DNA from: Propionibacterium australiense
GTDB taxonomy: Bacteria > Actinomycetota > Actinomycetes > Propionibacteriales > Propionibacteriaceae
Length of the DNA: 64,000 nucleotides
Direction of reading: 5' to 3'
Assembly (NCBI RefSeq): GCF_003666605.1
Contig: NZ_RCIV01000001.1
Coordinates: 62,001-126,000, forward strand
Positions 19,133 through 28,101 of the stretch are shown here, one piece after another (within the stretch, counting starts at the first letter, position 1; the number at the start of each line of letters is the position of its first letter). The notes under the pieces are model-generated. The model was not told the DNA's origin, made no database searches, and was given only the letters and a program-made list of their open reading frames with translations. The position numbers and the translations under genes were made by a program.

Positions 19133-21196
19133 TCAGAGGACGCCCTTGGCGACCTGGACGACGTTGTCGGTGGTGAAGCCGTACTCGGTCATCAGCAGGT
19201 TGCCGCTGGCGGAGGCCCCGAAGTTCTCGATGCTCACACAGGCGCCGGCGGCGCCGACGTAGCGGCTCCAGCCCAGCGACAGGCCGGCCTCGATCGAGAC
19301 GCGGGCGGTGACCTCGGCGGGCAGCACCTGGTTCTTGTACTCCTCCGGCTGCGCGTCGAACCATTCCTGGCAGGGCATCGAGACGACGCGGGTTGCGACG
19401 CCCTCGTCCTCGAGCCTGTCCTGGGCGTCGAGGGCCAGCTGCACCTCCGAGCCGGTGGCGATGAGGATGAGCTGCGGGGCACCCTTCCTGGCGTCGCGCA
19501 GCACGTAGGCGCCCTTGGCGGCCTCGCCGGCCGGAGCGAACTCGTCGCTGCCGCGGTCGACCGTGCGCAGGTCCTGGCGGCTCAGGATGATGCCGGCCGG
19601 ACGGTCTGTGTTCGCCAGGATCTGGGCCCAGACGGCGGCGGTCTCGTTGGCGTCGGCCGGGCGGACGATGTCCAGGCCCGGGATGGCCCGGTAGGCGGCC
19701 AAGTGCTCGATCGGCTGGTGGGTGGGGCCGTCCTCGCCGACACCGATTGAGTCGTGCGACCAGACGAAGACCGACGGCACGCCCATGAGGGCGGCCAGCC
19801 GAACGGCCGGGCGCATGTAGTCGGCGAACACGAAGAAGGTGCCGCCATAGGCGCGGGACAGGCCGCCGACGTTGATGCCGTTGAGGACACCGCCCATGGC
19901 GTGCTCGCGGACACCGAAGTGCAGTATGCGGCCGTAGGGGCCTCCCGGCCATGCGGGGGTGGTGCAGCGGGCGGGCAGGAAGGACTCCTGGCCATCCATC
20001 GTCGTGTTGTTCGACCCGGCGAGATCGGCCGAGCCGCCCCACAGCTCGGGCAGCTGGGGGGCGAGCGCGGTGAGCACCTTGCCGGAGGCCTTACGGGTGC
20101 TCAGCTTGCCCGCCTCGAAGACGGGCAGCTCGAGATCGGCGGGCAGCGCGCCGGAGCGGACGCGGTCGAGCAGGGCGGCCCGTTCCGGGTTGGCGGCGCG
20201 CCACGCCTCGAAACGCCCGTCCCAGGCAGAGCGCATGTCCGCGGCGCGCTCGGCCAGGGCGGCGCGAGCGTGCTCGACGACGGACTCGTCGAAGGCGAAG
20301 GGCTCGGTGGGCAGGCCGAGGATCTCCTTCATGGCGTTGATCTCGTCGGTACCGATGGCCGCACCGTGGATGCCCTCGGTGCCCTGCTTGGTGGGCAGCG
20401 GCCAGCCGATGATGGTGTCGAGCTTGATGATGGAGGGCTTGTCGGTGACCTTCTTGGCGGCCTCGATGGCCTCGTGCAGCGCCTGGACGTTCTCCTCGTA
20501 GTGATCGCCGCCGTTGGTCCAGTCGACCTCGGCAACGTCCCAGCCGTAGGAGGCGTAGCGAGCCAGCACGTCCTCGTCGAAGGCGATCACCGGGTCGCCC
20601 TCGATGGTGATGCGGTTCGCGTCGTAGATGACGATGAGATTGCCGAGGTCCTGGGCCCCGGCGAGCGAGGCGGCCTCGGACTGGACGCCCTCCTGCATGC
20701 AGCCATCACCGGCGACGACGTAGACGAAGTGGTCGAAGACCGACTCGCCCGCCGCGGCGTCGGGATCGTAGAGGCCGCGCTCGTAGCGGGAGGCCATGGC
20801 CATGCCGACGGCCATCGAGACACCGGCACCCAGCGGGCCGGTGGTGCACTCGACGAATTTCGTGTGGCCGTACTCCGGGTGGCCGGGGGTCAGCGAGCCC
20901 TGCTTGCGCAGCTGCTTGAGGTCGTCGAGCTCCAGGCCCAGGCCATTGATGTAGAACTGCGCGTACTGGAGCATCGAGGCGTGCCCCGCGGACAGGACGA
21001 AGCGGTCACGGCCGATCCACTTGTCGTCCCTGGGGTCGGTGTTCATGACCTTCTGGTAGAGCAGATAGGCCACCGGGGCCAGAGACACCGGCGTACCAGG
21101 GTGTCCGTTCCCCGTGCTCTGAACGGCATCAGCCGCCAGGATACGAGCGATGTCGACCGCCTTGCGGTCCTCTTCAGTCCAAGTGAGTACAGTCAC
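19133..21196 (-). CDS. tkt: Transketolase
   Basis: Thiamine-diphosphate enzyme of the pentose phosphate pathway. The 687-residue protein has the normal length. Signatures are [13 protein letters not shown], the ThDP motif beginning GDGCMQEG, and [14 protein letters not shown] in the second domain. I start at GTG 21196 (reading [14 protein letters not shown]) because it has GAAGGG upstream and the family N-terminus follows; the frame stays open for another 380 codons upstream but that part overlaps other genes. A 17-bp copy of the last codons is repeated just after the stop. Confidence 0.95.
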   Translation of the reverse strand: MTVLTWTEEDRKAVDIARILAADAVQSTGNGHPGTPVSLAPVAYLLYQKVMNTDPRDDKWIGRDRFVLSAGHASMLQYAQFYINGLGLELDDLKQLRKQGSLTPGHPEYGHTKFVECTTGPLGAGVSMAVGMAMASRYERGLYDPDAAAGESVFDHFVYVVAGDGCMQEGVQSEAASLAGAQDLGNLIVIYDANRITIEGDPVIAFDEDVLARYASYGWDVAEVDWTNGGDHYEENVQALHEAIEAAKKVTDKPSIIKLDTIIGWPLPTKQGTEGIHGAAIGTDEINAMKEILGLPTEPFAFDESVVEHARAALAERAADMRSAWDGRFEAWRAANPERAALLDRVRSGALPADLELPVFEAGKLSTRKASGKVLTALAPQLPELWGGSADLAGSNNTTMDGQESFLPARCTTPAWPGGPYGRILHFGVREHAMGGVLNGINVGGLSRAYGGTFFVFADYMRPAVRLAALMGVPSVFVWSHDSIGVGEDGPTHQPIEHLAAYRAIPGLDIVRPADANETAAVWAQILANTDRPAGIILSRQDLRTVDRGSDEFAPAGEAAKGAYVLRDARKGAPQLILIATGSEVQLALDAQDRLEDEGVATRVVSMPCQEWFDAQPEEYKNQVLPAEVTARVSIEAGLSLGWSRYVGAAGACVSIENFGASASGNLLMTEYGFTTDNVVQVAKGVL

Positions 21197-21277
21197 AGCT
21201 GGCGCCCTTCGTTGATTCGTCGACGGTGTCGAATGGTCGGAGTTCAGTTTATCCGCGACAGGTGTACCGTGACCGGC

Positions 21278-21799
21278 ATGCCCGGCACGATTCTGCTCCG
21301 GCCCGCGGCTGCCTCCGACGCCGCCGCCATCACCGCGATCCACAACGCCCAGGGCGTGGCGACCACCGCCAGCTACGAGCTGCATCCCGGAACCGCCGCC
21401 GAACGCGCCGAATGGCTGGCCCGGCAGCAGCGCGAGGGCTTCCCGGTCCTCGTCGCTGTCGACGGGGACGACACCGTGCTCGGTTTCGCCGCCTACGGCC
21501 GTTTCCGTGAGCTGCCCGGCTACGACCTGACGGTCGAGCACAGCGTCTACGTGGCACCGGACCATGAGCACGCGGGCATCGGGCTGCTGCTCATGGCCGA
21601 ACTCATCGACCTGGCCAGGCAGGCCGGCCTGCACGCGATGGTGGGCGTGGTCGACGCCGACAACACGGCCTCCCTGGCCTTCCACGAGCGTCTCGGCTTC
21701 ACGAACCACGGTGTGCTGCCCCAGGTGGGGCGCAAGTTCGGGCGCTGGCTCGACGTCGCCATGCTCGTCAGGCTCCTCGATGACTCCCCCGATACCTGA
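21278..21799 (+). CDS. GNAT acetyltransferase, phosphinothricin acetyltransferase-like
   Basis: A 173-residue acetyl-CoA-dependent N-acetyltransferase. The acetyl-CoA loop region VYVAPDHEHAGIGLLLMAEL and the conserved HERLGFTNHGVLPQVGRKFGRWLDV match the PAT/BAR branch, which acetylates glutamine-analogue herbicides or methionine derivatives. The natural substrate here is unknown. TACCGT (21265-21270) ends 7 nt before ATG 21278, which decides the start. It is divergent from tkt. Confidence 0.82.
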   Translation: MPGTILLRPAAASDAAAITAIHNAQGVATTASYELHPGTAAERAEWLARQQREGFPVLVAVDGDDTVLGFAAYGRFRELPGYDLTVEHSVYVAPDHEHAGIGLLLMAELIDLARQAGLHAMVGVVDADNTASLAFHERLGFTNHGVLPQVGRKFGRWLDVAMLVRLLDDSPDT

Positions 21800-21835
21800 G
21801 GACGGGAGCCGGGACGGGCCGCTAGGATGCGACCC

Positions 21836-22327
21836 ATGGCGAATGACGAGGCAGCCGAGAAGGAGATCCTCACCTGGGAGGGCTTCGGCACGGCGACACG
21901 TGAGCTGGCCCAGACCATCGTGGACTCCGGTTTCGAACCCGAGATCGTCATCGCGGTGGCCCGCGGCGGCATGATCCCCGGCGGCGCGCTGACCTACGCG
22001 CTCGGCGTCAAGCTCACCGACGCCATCAACGTGGAGTTCTACACCGACATCGCGCAGACCCTGCCCGACCCTGTCCTGCTCGCCCCGCTGCTCGACACCG
22101 AGTCGATCAGGGGCAAACGACTCCTGGTGGTCGACGACGTCGTCGACTCCGGCCGCACGATGGAACTCGTCATCAACCTGCTGAGGAGCCACGGCGTCGA
22201 CGTGCGCTCGGCGGTGCTCTACACCAAGCCCACCACCGTCATCCTGCCCGACTACTCGTGGCGGAGCACCGACCGCTGGATCGCCTTCCCCTGGTCGGCC
22301 GACGGGCCGGTCGCCCGGCGGTCCTGA
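21836..22327 (+). CDS. Phosphoribosyltransferase (xanthine/hypoxanthine type)
   Basis: A 163-residue PRTase of the COG2236 group. The PRPP loop is LLVVDDVVDSGRTM; IAVARGGMIPGG is the N-terminal loop. The long C-terminal tail WRSTDRWIAFPWS is usual for this family, which contains putative xanthine or guanine salvage enzymes. TAGGAT (21823-21828) ends 7 nt before the ATG. The base specificity cannot be read. Confidence 0.82.
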   Translation: MANDEAAEKEILTWEGFGTATRELAQTIVDSGFEPEIVIAVARGGMIPGGALTYALGVKLTDAINVEFYTDIAQTLPDPVLLAPLLDTESIRGKRLLVVDDVVDSGRTMELVINLLRSHGVDVRSAVLYTKPTTVILPDYSWRSTDRWIAFPWSADGPVARRS

Positions 22328-22393
22328 CGCCGCTCGCACCCACCGGCCCGGGAGACGCGGCCACGTCTCCGCGAGCCCCGGGGTCGGGATCCG

Positions 22394-23611
22394 TCAGGCC
22401 GGAGGCAGTTCACCGGTCCAGGCCAGGGCGGACAGCAGAGCGGCCTGGTCGCCGAGGACCCCCGAGTTGTAGCGGGCCTGAGGTGAGTGCAGCTGCGGCG
22501 CTCCGGCAGGGTCGGCCCCGTCGGGCAGCGCGCCCATGAAGAGGAAGGCGCCGGGCACCTCCTCCAGCACGTAGCTGAAGTCCTCGCTGGCCATGACCGG
22601 CTGGCTCATCTCGACGACCCGCTCCGGCCCGAAGAGGGCGCGGGCGGTGTCCAGGGCGACCCGGGCGGCCCGTGGGTCGTTCACCGTGGCGGGGCAGTTG
22701 ACCCGGAATGACATGTCCACCTCGCAGCGATGAATCTGGCCGACGAGTTCGGCGATCTGCGTGGCGCGCGCACCGAAGCGGTCGGTGGTGTCCTTCGAGA
22801 CGGCGCGGATCGTCGCGCCGAGGCTGGCCTGGTCGTGGATGACGTTGTACATCTTCCCGGCGCCGAGCTGCGTGACGGTGCACACGACCGGGTCGAAGAC
22901 GCTGAACTCGCGGGTGACGAGCATCTGCAGCTGCTGCCCGAGGTCGAGGACCGCCGGCACCGGGTCGATGGCGGTGTGCGGGGCCGAACCGTGGCCGCCC
23001 CTGCCGTGGAATGTGGCGACGAGCTGGCAGTTCGAGGCCATCTGGGCGCCGGCCCGGACGTGCACGGTGCCGGCCGGATAGGGCATCTCGTGGACGCCCC
23101 AGGCGACGACGGGCCGTTCGCCGGCACAATCGAGCAGGCCCTCGTCGAGCATGCGCCTGGCGCCGCGGGCGGTCTCCTCGGCGGGCTGGAACATGAACAT
23201 GACCGAGCCGGCCAGATCGGCGCGGTGGTAGGCGATCATCTTCACGGCGCCGACCAGGGCGGCCATGTGCATGTCGTGGCCGCAGGCATGCATGGTGTCG
23301 GTGGTGGCGGCGAAGTCCTCGCCGGAGTCCTCGCGGACGGGCAGGGCGTCCATGTCGCCGCGCACGAGAACCACCGGCCCGGGCCTGCCGCCCCGGACGA
23401 TGACGACGAACGCCGACCAGCCGTCGAACTCGTGGATCTCGACCGGCATGCCGGCGAACTCGCGCAGGAGACGTGCCTTCGTCCGCGGAAGGTCGAAACC
23501 GAGTTCGGGGATCTGGTGGAGTTCCCGCCTCAGGGACCCGAGCTGGTCGGAGAGGCTGGCCCCCATGGCGCGGAAGTCGGGCGTGGTCGAAGCGTTCTGC
23601 CGGGTGCTCAT
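22394..23611 (-). CDS. M20 family amidohydrolase / N-acyl-amino-acid deacylase
   Basis: A 405-residue metallopeptidase-fold enzyme. Di-metal ligands lie in VRGDMDALPV, HACGHDMHMAALVG and QPAEETARGARRML, the pattern of amidohydrolases such as hippurate hydrolase or N-acyl-L-amino acid amidohydrolase. A dimerisation domain is inserted at about residues 200-310. The start at MSTRQNAS is preferred because upstream codons overlap a divergent gene start. The substrate is unknown. Confidence 0.83.
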   Translation of the reverse strand: MSTRQNASTTPDFRAMGASLSDQLGSLRRELHQIPELGFDLPRTKARLLREFAGMPVEIHEFDGWSAFVVIVRGGRPGPVVLVRGDMDALPVREDSGEDFAATTDTMHACGHDMHMAALVGAVKMIAYHRADLAGSVMFMFQPAEETARGARRMLDEGLLDCAGERPVVAWGVHEMPYPAGTVHVRAGAQMASNCQLVATFHGRGGHGSAPHTAIDPVPAVLDLGQQLQMLVTREFSVFDPVVCTVTQLGAGKMYNVIHDQASLGATIRAVSKDTTDRFGARATQIAELVGQIHRCEVDMSFRVNCPATVNDPRAARVALDTARALFGPERVVEMSQPVMASEDFSYVLEEVPGAFLFMGALPDGADPAGAPQLHSPQARYNSGVLGDQAALLSALAWTGELPPA

Positions 23612-23698
23612 GGGTCCATGTTCGCACGATGAGCGCCGGAGGGATCGACCTGCCGGCCGACGGGGCACGAGAACCGGGGTGCGGCATAGCGTGGGAGC

Positions 23699-24228
23699 AT
23701 GACGATCGGCTGGGTGGAATCGGGCTGGGGACGGCCGGGCCGTGCCGTGGCTCTCGGCTCGGGCCGGCAGGGGCTGGGCCTGCTGGCCCGCTGGTGCCGC
23801 GACAGGGGCATCCGCACCGTGCTGGCACCGGCCTTCTGCTGCATCACGATGGTCACGCCCCTCTGGCTGGAGGGGCTGTCGGTGCGTTTCGTCCCGGTGG
23901 ATGAGCGGCTCGTCATGGACGCCGGCTCGCTGCGCACGGCCCGCGCCGAGTACGACGGCCCCGTCGCGGTGCCGGTGCCGAGCTGATCAACCCGGGCGTC
24001 CCGGGCCCGCTGCTCATCCGTACGGTCAACGCGCCGGCGATCGACGCCGAACTGGCGGCCCACGGCATTTTCTCCCCCATGGACTGGGCAAGGCCCGGGG
24101 CCGTCGACACCGCCATGTGGCCGGAGGGCGTGCTCGCTCTCGACACCCGCCCGGTGACCGGCCTGGACGATGCCGCCGTGCATGACTGGCTTCGTCTCGC
24201 TGCCTCGATCATCCGGAAATGGGACTGA
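23699..24228 (+). pseudogene. Internally deleted DegT-like aminotransferase gene
   Basis: The first 95 codons (to the TGA at 23984-23986) encode a PLP-aminotransferase-like start, with GSGRQGLGLLARW and VLAPAFCCITMVTPLWLEG. A second frame, shifted by -1 and open from about 23980 to the TGA at 24226-24228, encodes a C-terminal end with PLLIRTVNAP and DWARPGAVDT. About 150-200 codons expected between them, including the PLP lysine, are missing. The upstream TAGCGT (23687-23692) with ATG 6 nt later shows an original leaderless promoter. The family assignment is by general resemblance only. Confidence 0.55.
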
Positions 24229-24291
24229 CCGCAATGACCTGTGCCGGGGTTGTCCGAGGACCGTGAGACGGCATTGACCCGACTGCGGGTT

Positions 24292-24320
24292 TTGTCATCG
24301 GCGAATTCATGGGTTACCGT
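24292..24320 (+). promoter_or_regulatory. cysK leader promoter
   Basis: TTGTCA (24292-24297), 17-bp spacer, TACCGT (24315-24320). The leader peptide ATG follows 7 nt later, so the leader is probably the first thing translated on a leaderless mRNA. Confidence 0.55.
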
Positions 24321-24327
24321 TGCACGC

Positions 24328-24408
24328 ATGGTCCATCTCGTCGCCCGGCGCCACATCGACATGATGCGTGTCGTCTCCGTGGCGATGTGTCGTACCTGTT
24401 CCCGCTGA
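24328..24408 (+). CDS. Cysteine-containing leader peptide (attenuator uORF)
   Basis: A 26-codon frame, MVHLVARRHIDMMRVVSVAMCRTCSR. It shows the ARRH-D-x-R-V-S pattern followed by late cysteines that is recurrent in actinobacterial putative leader peptides upstream of sulfur-metabolism genes. Cys codons (both TGT) are at positions 21 and 24. It starts 7 nt after a -10 hexamer and ends 186 bp before cysK. The likely role is to sense charged tRNA-Cys: stalling at the TGT codons would change folding of the downstream leader. I could not identify a convincing terminator/antiterminator pair by eye. Confidence 0.65.
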   Translation: MVHLVARRHIDMMRVVSVAMCRTCSR

Positions 24409-24594
24409 TCACGGTCCTGTCGTCGTAGCCGCCACCGCGCGCCCGACGGGGCCACCCGGTCAACCTCGCCCCATTCGGTCCGCCTGCTTGCACTCGCGGA
24501 TCCTGATTGGACACGGCACGGTCGGTCGGCGACATTCACCCGAGCCACTCGTTTCGGTATCTCCCTGTTCTCCCATCCTCAAAAGGAATTTGTC

Positions 24595-25560
24595 ATGCCC
24601 GGAATTCATTCCTCCATCACTGATCTCATCGGCGGCACACCGCTCGTCCGCGCCCCGCATTTCCTCGCCGCCAACAATGCCGAGGACGCGAACATCGCGT
24701 TCAAGCTCGAGTACTTCAACCCCGCCGGTTCGGTCAAGGACCGCATCGCCCTGGCCATGATCACCGACGCCGAGGAGAAGGGCCTGTTGAAGCCCGGCGG
24801 CACCATCATCGAGCCCTCCAGCGGCAACACCGGTATCGGCCTGGCCGCCATCGGCACCGCCCGGGGCTACAAGGTCAAGGTCGTGATGCCGGCAAGCCTG
24901 TCGGTGGAGCGCCGCGCACTCATCCAGGCCTACGGCGGCGAGGTCATCCTGACCCCCGGCCCGCTGGCCATCAAGGGCTCCATCGCCTACGCCAAGCAGC
25001 TGCACGAGGCCGATCCGGACTCGGTGCTGCTGGGTCAGTTCGACAATCCCGCCAACCCGGCCATCCACTACCGGACCACCGGCCCGGAGATCTGGGCGGA
25101 CACCGAGGGCGCCATCGACATCCTCGTCGCCGGCATCGGCACCGGCGGCACCCTGTCGGGGGCCGGCAGATACCTCAAGGAGCAGAACCCCGACATCACG
25201 GTGATCGGTCTCGAGCCCGCCAAGAGCGCCATCCTCAACGGCAAGCCCGCCGGTCCGCACGGCCTGCAGGGCATCGGCACCGGATTCGTCCCGGGCACTC
25301 TCGACACCTCCATCTACGACGAGGTCCTCGACATCACCGACGAGGACTCGATCGAACAGGCCCGCCGCCTCGGCGCATCCGAGGGCGTCTTCGTCGGCAT
25401 CAGCTCGGGCACCGCCCTCGCCGGCGCCCTGCAGGTGGCGGCTCGTCCCGAGAACAAGGGCAAGCTCATCGTCACCGTCCTGCCAGACTCCGGCGACCGC
25501 TATCTGTCCACCGCACTCGGTCAGTTCCCCGAGCTCGAGGTGCACGACGTGGAGCTCTGA
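24595..25560 (+). CDS. cysK: Cysteine synthase (O-acetylserine sulfhydrylase A)
   Basis: PLP enzyme that makes L-cysteine from O-acetylserine and sulfide. The 321-residue protein has the PLP lysine in NPAGSVKDRIA, the substrate loop EPSSGNTGIG and the phosphate-binding GIGTGGTLSG. It starts MPGIHSSITDLIGGTPLVR with AAAGGAA upstream. It follows a cysteine-containing leader peptide, which implies feedback by cysteine supply. No cysE was found next to it in this window. Confidence 0.95.
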   Translation: MPGIHSSITDLIGGTPLVRAPHFLAANNAEDANIAFKLEYFNPAGSVKDRIALAMITDAEEKGLLKPGGTIIEPSSGNTGIGLAAIGTARGYKVKVVMPASLSVERRALIQAYGGEVILTPGPLAIKGSIAYAKQLHEADPDSVLLGQFDNPANPAIHYRTTGPEIWADTEGAIDILVAGIGTGGTLSGAGRYLKEQNPDITVIGLEPAKSAILNGKPAGPHGLQGIGTGFVPGTLDTSIYDEVLDITDEDSIEQARRLGASEGVFVGISSGTALAGALQVAARPENKGKLIVTVLPDSGDRYLSTALGQFPELEVHDVEL

Positions 25561-25584
25561 GCCGCACCACCGCACGCGATCCGC

Positions 25585-25622
25585 GCGAGGGCGCCCCGGG
25601 TCTTTCTTCGGGGCGCCCTCGC
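25585..25622 (+). terminator. Terminator of cysK
   Basis: Perfect 14-bp stem (25585-25598 with 25609-25622), 10-nt loop, 24 nt past the stop. Confidence 0.8.
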
Positions 25623-25755
25623 TGTACCTGCTCACCGGCCCCGTGGCCTCCTCGTGACGGCCGGGTGCGACCATCCTGCCCGCCCGGACACGGGCCCCGC
25701 GGCCTCGTCTCGGACCAGGCGCTGGCACCTCGCCGGGCCCTTCCGAAGCACCCAG

Positions 25756-25784
25756 AAAAGTGATATTAATTTGATATCACTTTT
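25756..25784. promoter_or_regulatory. Palindromic operator of the SPFH operon
   Basis: Perfect inverted repeat with 11-bp arms AAAAGTGATAT / ATATCACTTTT and a 7-bp centre, AT-rich in a GC-rich genome, 16 bp before the SPFH start codon. The adjacent ribbon-helix-helix protein is the obvious candidate binder. Confidence 0.65.
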
Positions 25785-25800
25785 TGAGAGGAGTGCTCGC

Positions 25801-26727
25801 ATGGGTACCGCACCACACGCCCGGCCCCAGCCGGAGACCACCTTCAGCGAACTGGTCCGGGGCATCGACGTCGAGGAACGAAAGGCGCCCGCCATCAACG
25901 GCGGGATCGGGCTGCTCGTCGTCCTGGCCTGCTTCGGCGCAGGCGTCCTGACCATCCTCCCCGACCCGGCTGCGCAGAATCCCGCGCCCCTGGTCGCCCT
26001 CGTCATCGTCGGCTCGCTGCTGGCCACGGGTCTCACCATCGTGAGCCCTGGCGACACGAAGGTCGTTCAGTTCTTCGGCCGCTACATCGGCACCATCCGC
26101 CGCACCGGGCTGGTCATGACCGTGCCCTTGACGACGACGAAGAAGGTCTCGGTGAAGGTGCACAACTTCGAGACGAGCGAGCTGAAGGTCAACGACGCCG
26201 ACGGCAACCCGGTGAACATCGCCGCCATCGTCGTGTGGCAGGTGGCCGACACCGCCAAGGCCGTCTTCGCGGTCGAGGACGCGCACGAGTTCGTCGCAGT
26301 GCAGTCGGAGTCGGCGCTGCGCCACATCGCCGGCGCCCACCCCTACGACAACGCCGCCCCCGGCGAGGAGACCCTGCGGGGCTCGACCGAGTCGATCGCC
26401 GCCGAGCTGGCGGCCGAGGTCGCCGCCCGTATCACCATCGCCGGTCTGACCGTCATCGAGACACGCATCAGTTCGCTGGCCTACGCCCCCGAGATCGCCC
26501 AGGCGATGCTGCAGCGCCAGCAGGCGGCTGCGGTCATCGCCGCCCGCGAGAAGATCGTCGAGGGTGCCGTGTCGATGGTGAGCAATGCCCTCGACCGGCT
26601 CGAGAGCCAGGACATCGTCGTCCTCGACGACGAACGCAAGGCGGCCATGGTCTCGAATCTGCTCGTCGTGTTGTGCTCCGATTCCAGGGCCACTCCTGTG
26701 GTGAACACGGGCACCCTGTACGCCTGA
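25801..26727 (+). CDS. SPFH/Band 7 domain membrane protein
   Basis: A 308-residue prohibitin/stomatin-fold protein. Two hydrophobic segments (about residues 35-58 and 62-82) precede the SPFH core, which runs from about residue 85 ([19 protein letters not shown]) to a coiled-coil-prone region with [21 protein letters not shown]. Such proteins form oligomeric membrane scaffolds; the cargo is unknown. I chose ATG 25801, with GAGGAG upstream and the operator just before. It is cotranscribed with a small DNA-binding protein 4 bp downstream. Confidence 0.85.
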   Translation: MGTAPHARPQPETTFSELVRGIDVEERKAPAINGGIGLLVVLACFGAGVLTILPDPAAQNPAPLVALVIVGSLLATGLTIVSPGDTKVVQFFGRYIGTIRRTGLVMTVPLTTTKKVSVKVHNFETSELKVNDADGNPVNIAAIVVWQVADTAKAVFAVEDAHEFVAVQSESALRHIAGAHPYDNAAPGEETLRGSTESIAAELAAEVAARITIAGLTVIETRISSLAYAPEIAQAMLQRQQAAAVIAAREKIVEGAVSMVSNALDRLESQDIVVLDDERKAAMVSNLLVVLCSDSRATPVVNTGTLYA

Positions 26728-26731
26728 TCAG

Positions 26732-26962
26732 ATGTCCGGACGAGAGCACAGGCCCGGACGCAAGCAGGTGTTGCTGCGTCTCGACCCCGCGGTGCACGAC
26801 GCGCTGCAGCGCTGGGCCAGTGACGAGATGCGTTCGGTGAACGCCCAGGTCGAGGTGGTCCTGCGCGAGGCCCTGCGCCGCAGCGGACGGCTCCCCTCGG
26901 GAGTCGGACCGATCCCGAGGCGGGGCCGGCCACCGTCGAGCACTGGGGACGAGCCGCAGTAG
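26732..26962 (+). CDS. Arc-type ribbon-helix-helix DNA-binding protein
   Basis: A 76-residue protein. [28 protein letters not shown] at residues 11-38 is a beta-strand followed by the two helices of the MetJ/Arc fold; the C-terminal 25 residues are basic and proline-rich. It starts 4 bp after the SPFH stop. The likely role is autorepression through the palindrome at 25756-25784. This pairing of SPFH and a small RHH protein occurs in other actinobacteria; the function of the pair is not known to me. Confidence 0.75.
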   Translation: MSGREHRPGRKQVLLRLDPAVHDALQRWASDEMRSVNAQVEVVLREALRRSGRLPSGVGPIPRRGRPPSSTGDEPQ

Positions 26963-27006
26963 GCGCATTCCCCGGCGCCGGCGCGAGGCAGCCGCGGCAT
27001 CGCCCC

Positions 27007-27212
27007 GCGCCCCCGGCACGGGCTCCAGGCCAGAGGCGTCCGAACGCCGCCGTGGTTCCCCGCGGCCCCGGCCCCAGCGATCCGGGGAACGCGGCGGCTC
27101 GACGGCAGGGCCCCGCAGTACGCCCACCCCGGCTCCAGCGATCCGGGGAACGCGGGCCGAGTTGCTGCACGGAATTCCGGCGCCCCGCCCGGCTCCAGTG
27201 GTTCCGGGGCGC
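27007..27212. repeat. Imperfect tandem hairpin repeats, about 61-bp period
   Basis: Two 29-bp units (27066-27094 and 27127-27155) differ at one base, and each can fold CCCCGG against CCGGGG. A third degenerate copy begins near 27188 and a partial one near 27008. They fill the space between two convergent genes and may act as terminators. The rest of this 290-bp gap shows no gene. Confidence 0.6.
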
Positions 27213-27255
27213 GCACCTGACTGGTGCATCCGGGCCGGCTCGTTCCCGACGCGGA

Positions 27256-27969
27256 TCAGGTGCTCAGATCGGCGCGCCAGACGGCCCGGGCCGTCTCGGC
27301 GGGCCCGTCGAGCTCGGTGAATCCCGCGTCGACGACGCTCACCGGACGTGGGTTCGCCCGCCACTGGTCCTCGTCGGGCCAGCGCACCTCGACGCGGAAG
27401 CCGGCGGCCCGCCACTGTGCGCGGCGGGTCTCGTCCAGGGCCTGGTAGAGCAGTTGCGCGGCATGGGCGCACTGGGCGGCGAGCTTGCCGCTGGTGATCT
27501 CCTCGAGCGGAGTCACCTCGATGACGACCGGTGCCGCGCTGCTCGCGCTGGCGTGCTCGGGTGGGAAGGCGGTGCCGCCCATCTGCAGTTTGCTGAGGGC
27601 CTTGGGCAGTGGGTGCACCGGGCCGGGCGGGAAGGCCCGCACGCCGGCAGGGCCGAATCCCCCAGGCCCTTCCTGGGTGACGAGCACGCCGGGCAGCGCC
27701 TGCACGTCGTCCCAGCGTTTGCCGTCGGCGCGGCGCACGAGTTTGCGGATGCGACCGCCGTCCGCCCAGGTGTGGATGGCCTCGTGCCACGGGCCGCCGG
27801 GCGCGGAGCGTTCGTCGTCGAGCAGTCCGACGACGGCCCGGGCTGCGGCCTCGCAGACGTCCACCTCGCGGGCCATGGCGTGCTTGTCACGCAGGACGAC
27901 GAGCTGCATCGCCCAGGGGACCTCCTTGGTCTGGTCGCCGCTGTGGGCTGTGGCCGGCTCGTCCGTCAT
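27256..27969 (-). CDS. PTH2-family peptidyl-tRNA hydrolase-like protein
   Basis: A 237-residue protein. The C-terminal half contains [26 protein letters not shown], the PTH2 signature in which a lysine and the AAQ-x-AHA helix form the active site. The N-terminal half begins with a PTH2-like strand, AMQLVVLRD, so the protein may contain a duplicated or degenerate domain. PTH2 enzymes recycle peptidyl-tRNA; activity of this actinobacterial branch is unproven. TAACCT (27981-27976) ends 6 nt before the ATG, a leaderless start. Confidence 0.72.
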   Translation of the reverse strand: MTDEPATAHSGDQTKEVPWAMQLVVLRDKHAMAREVDVCEAAARAVVGLLDDERSAPGGPWHEAIHTWADGGRIRKLVRRADGKRWDDVQALPGVLVTQEGPGGFGPAGVRAFPPGPVHPLPKALSKLQMGGTAFPPEHASASSAAPVVIEVTPLEEITSGKLAAQCAHAAQLLYQALDETRRAQWRAAGFRVEVRWPDEDQWRANPRPVSVVDAGFTELDGPAETARAVWRADLST

Positions 27970-28101
27970 GCACCCAGGTTAGGCCGGCCGCCGATGAGCC
28001 AGCGGATTCACCGGGCGACCGCTCCGGCCGCTGGTCTCGCACGTGACCGCGTGCCGACCGTCGAGCCGGAGGGCGTCGTGAGGCGACTAAGGTCACGCCA
28101 C

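Noticed and set aside
19104-20042. A minus-strand frame of 312 codons overlapping tkt
   Set aside because: Arg/Pro-rich low-complexity translation typical of a frame shadow; tkt is unambiguous there.
21197-22339. Transketolase extended to 1,068 codons
   Set aside because: The extra N-terminus runs antisense through the GNAT and phosphoribosyltransferase genes and has no relation to transketolase; GTG 21196 has a ribosome site and the family start.
24409-24594. A T-box or SAM riboswitch between the leader peptide and cysK
   Set aside because: No T-box sequence, specifier loop or riboswitch core could be recognised; the cysteine leader explains regulation more simply.
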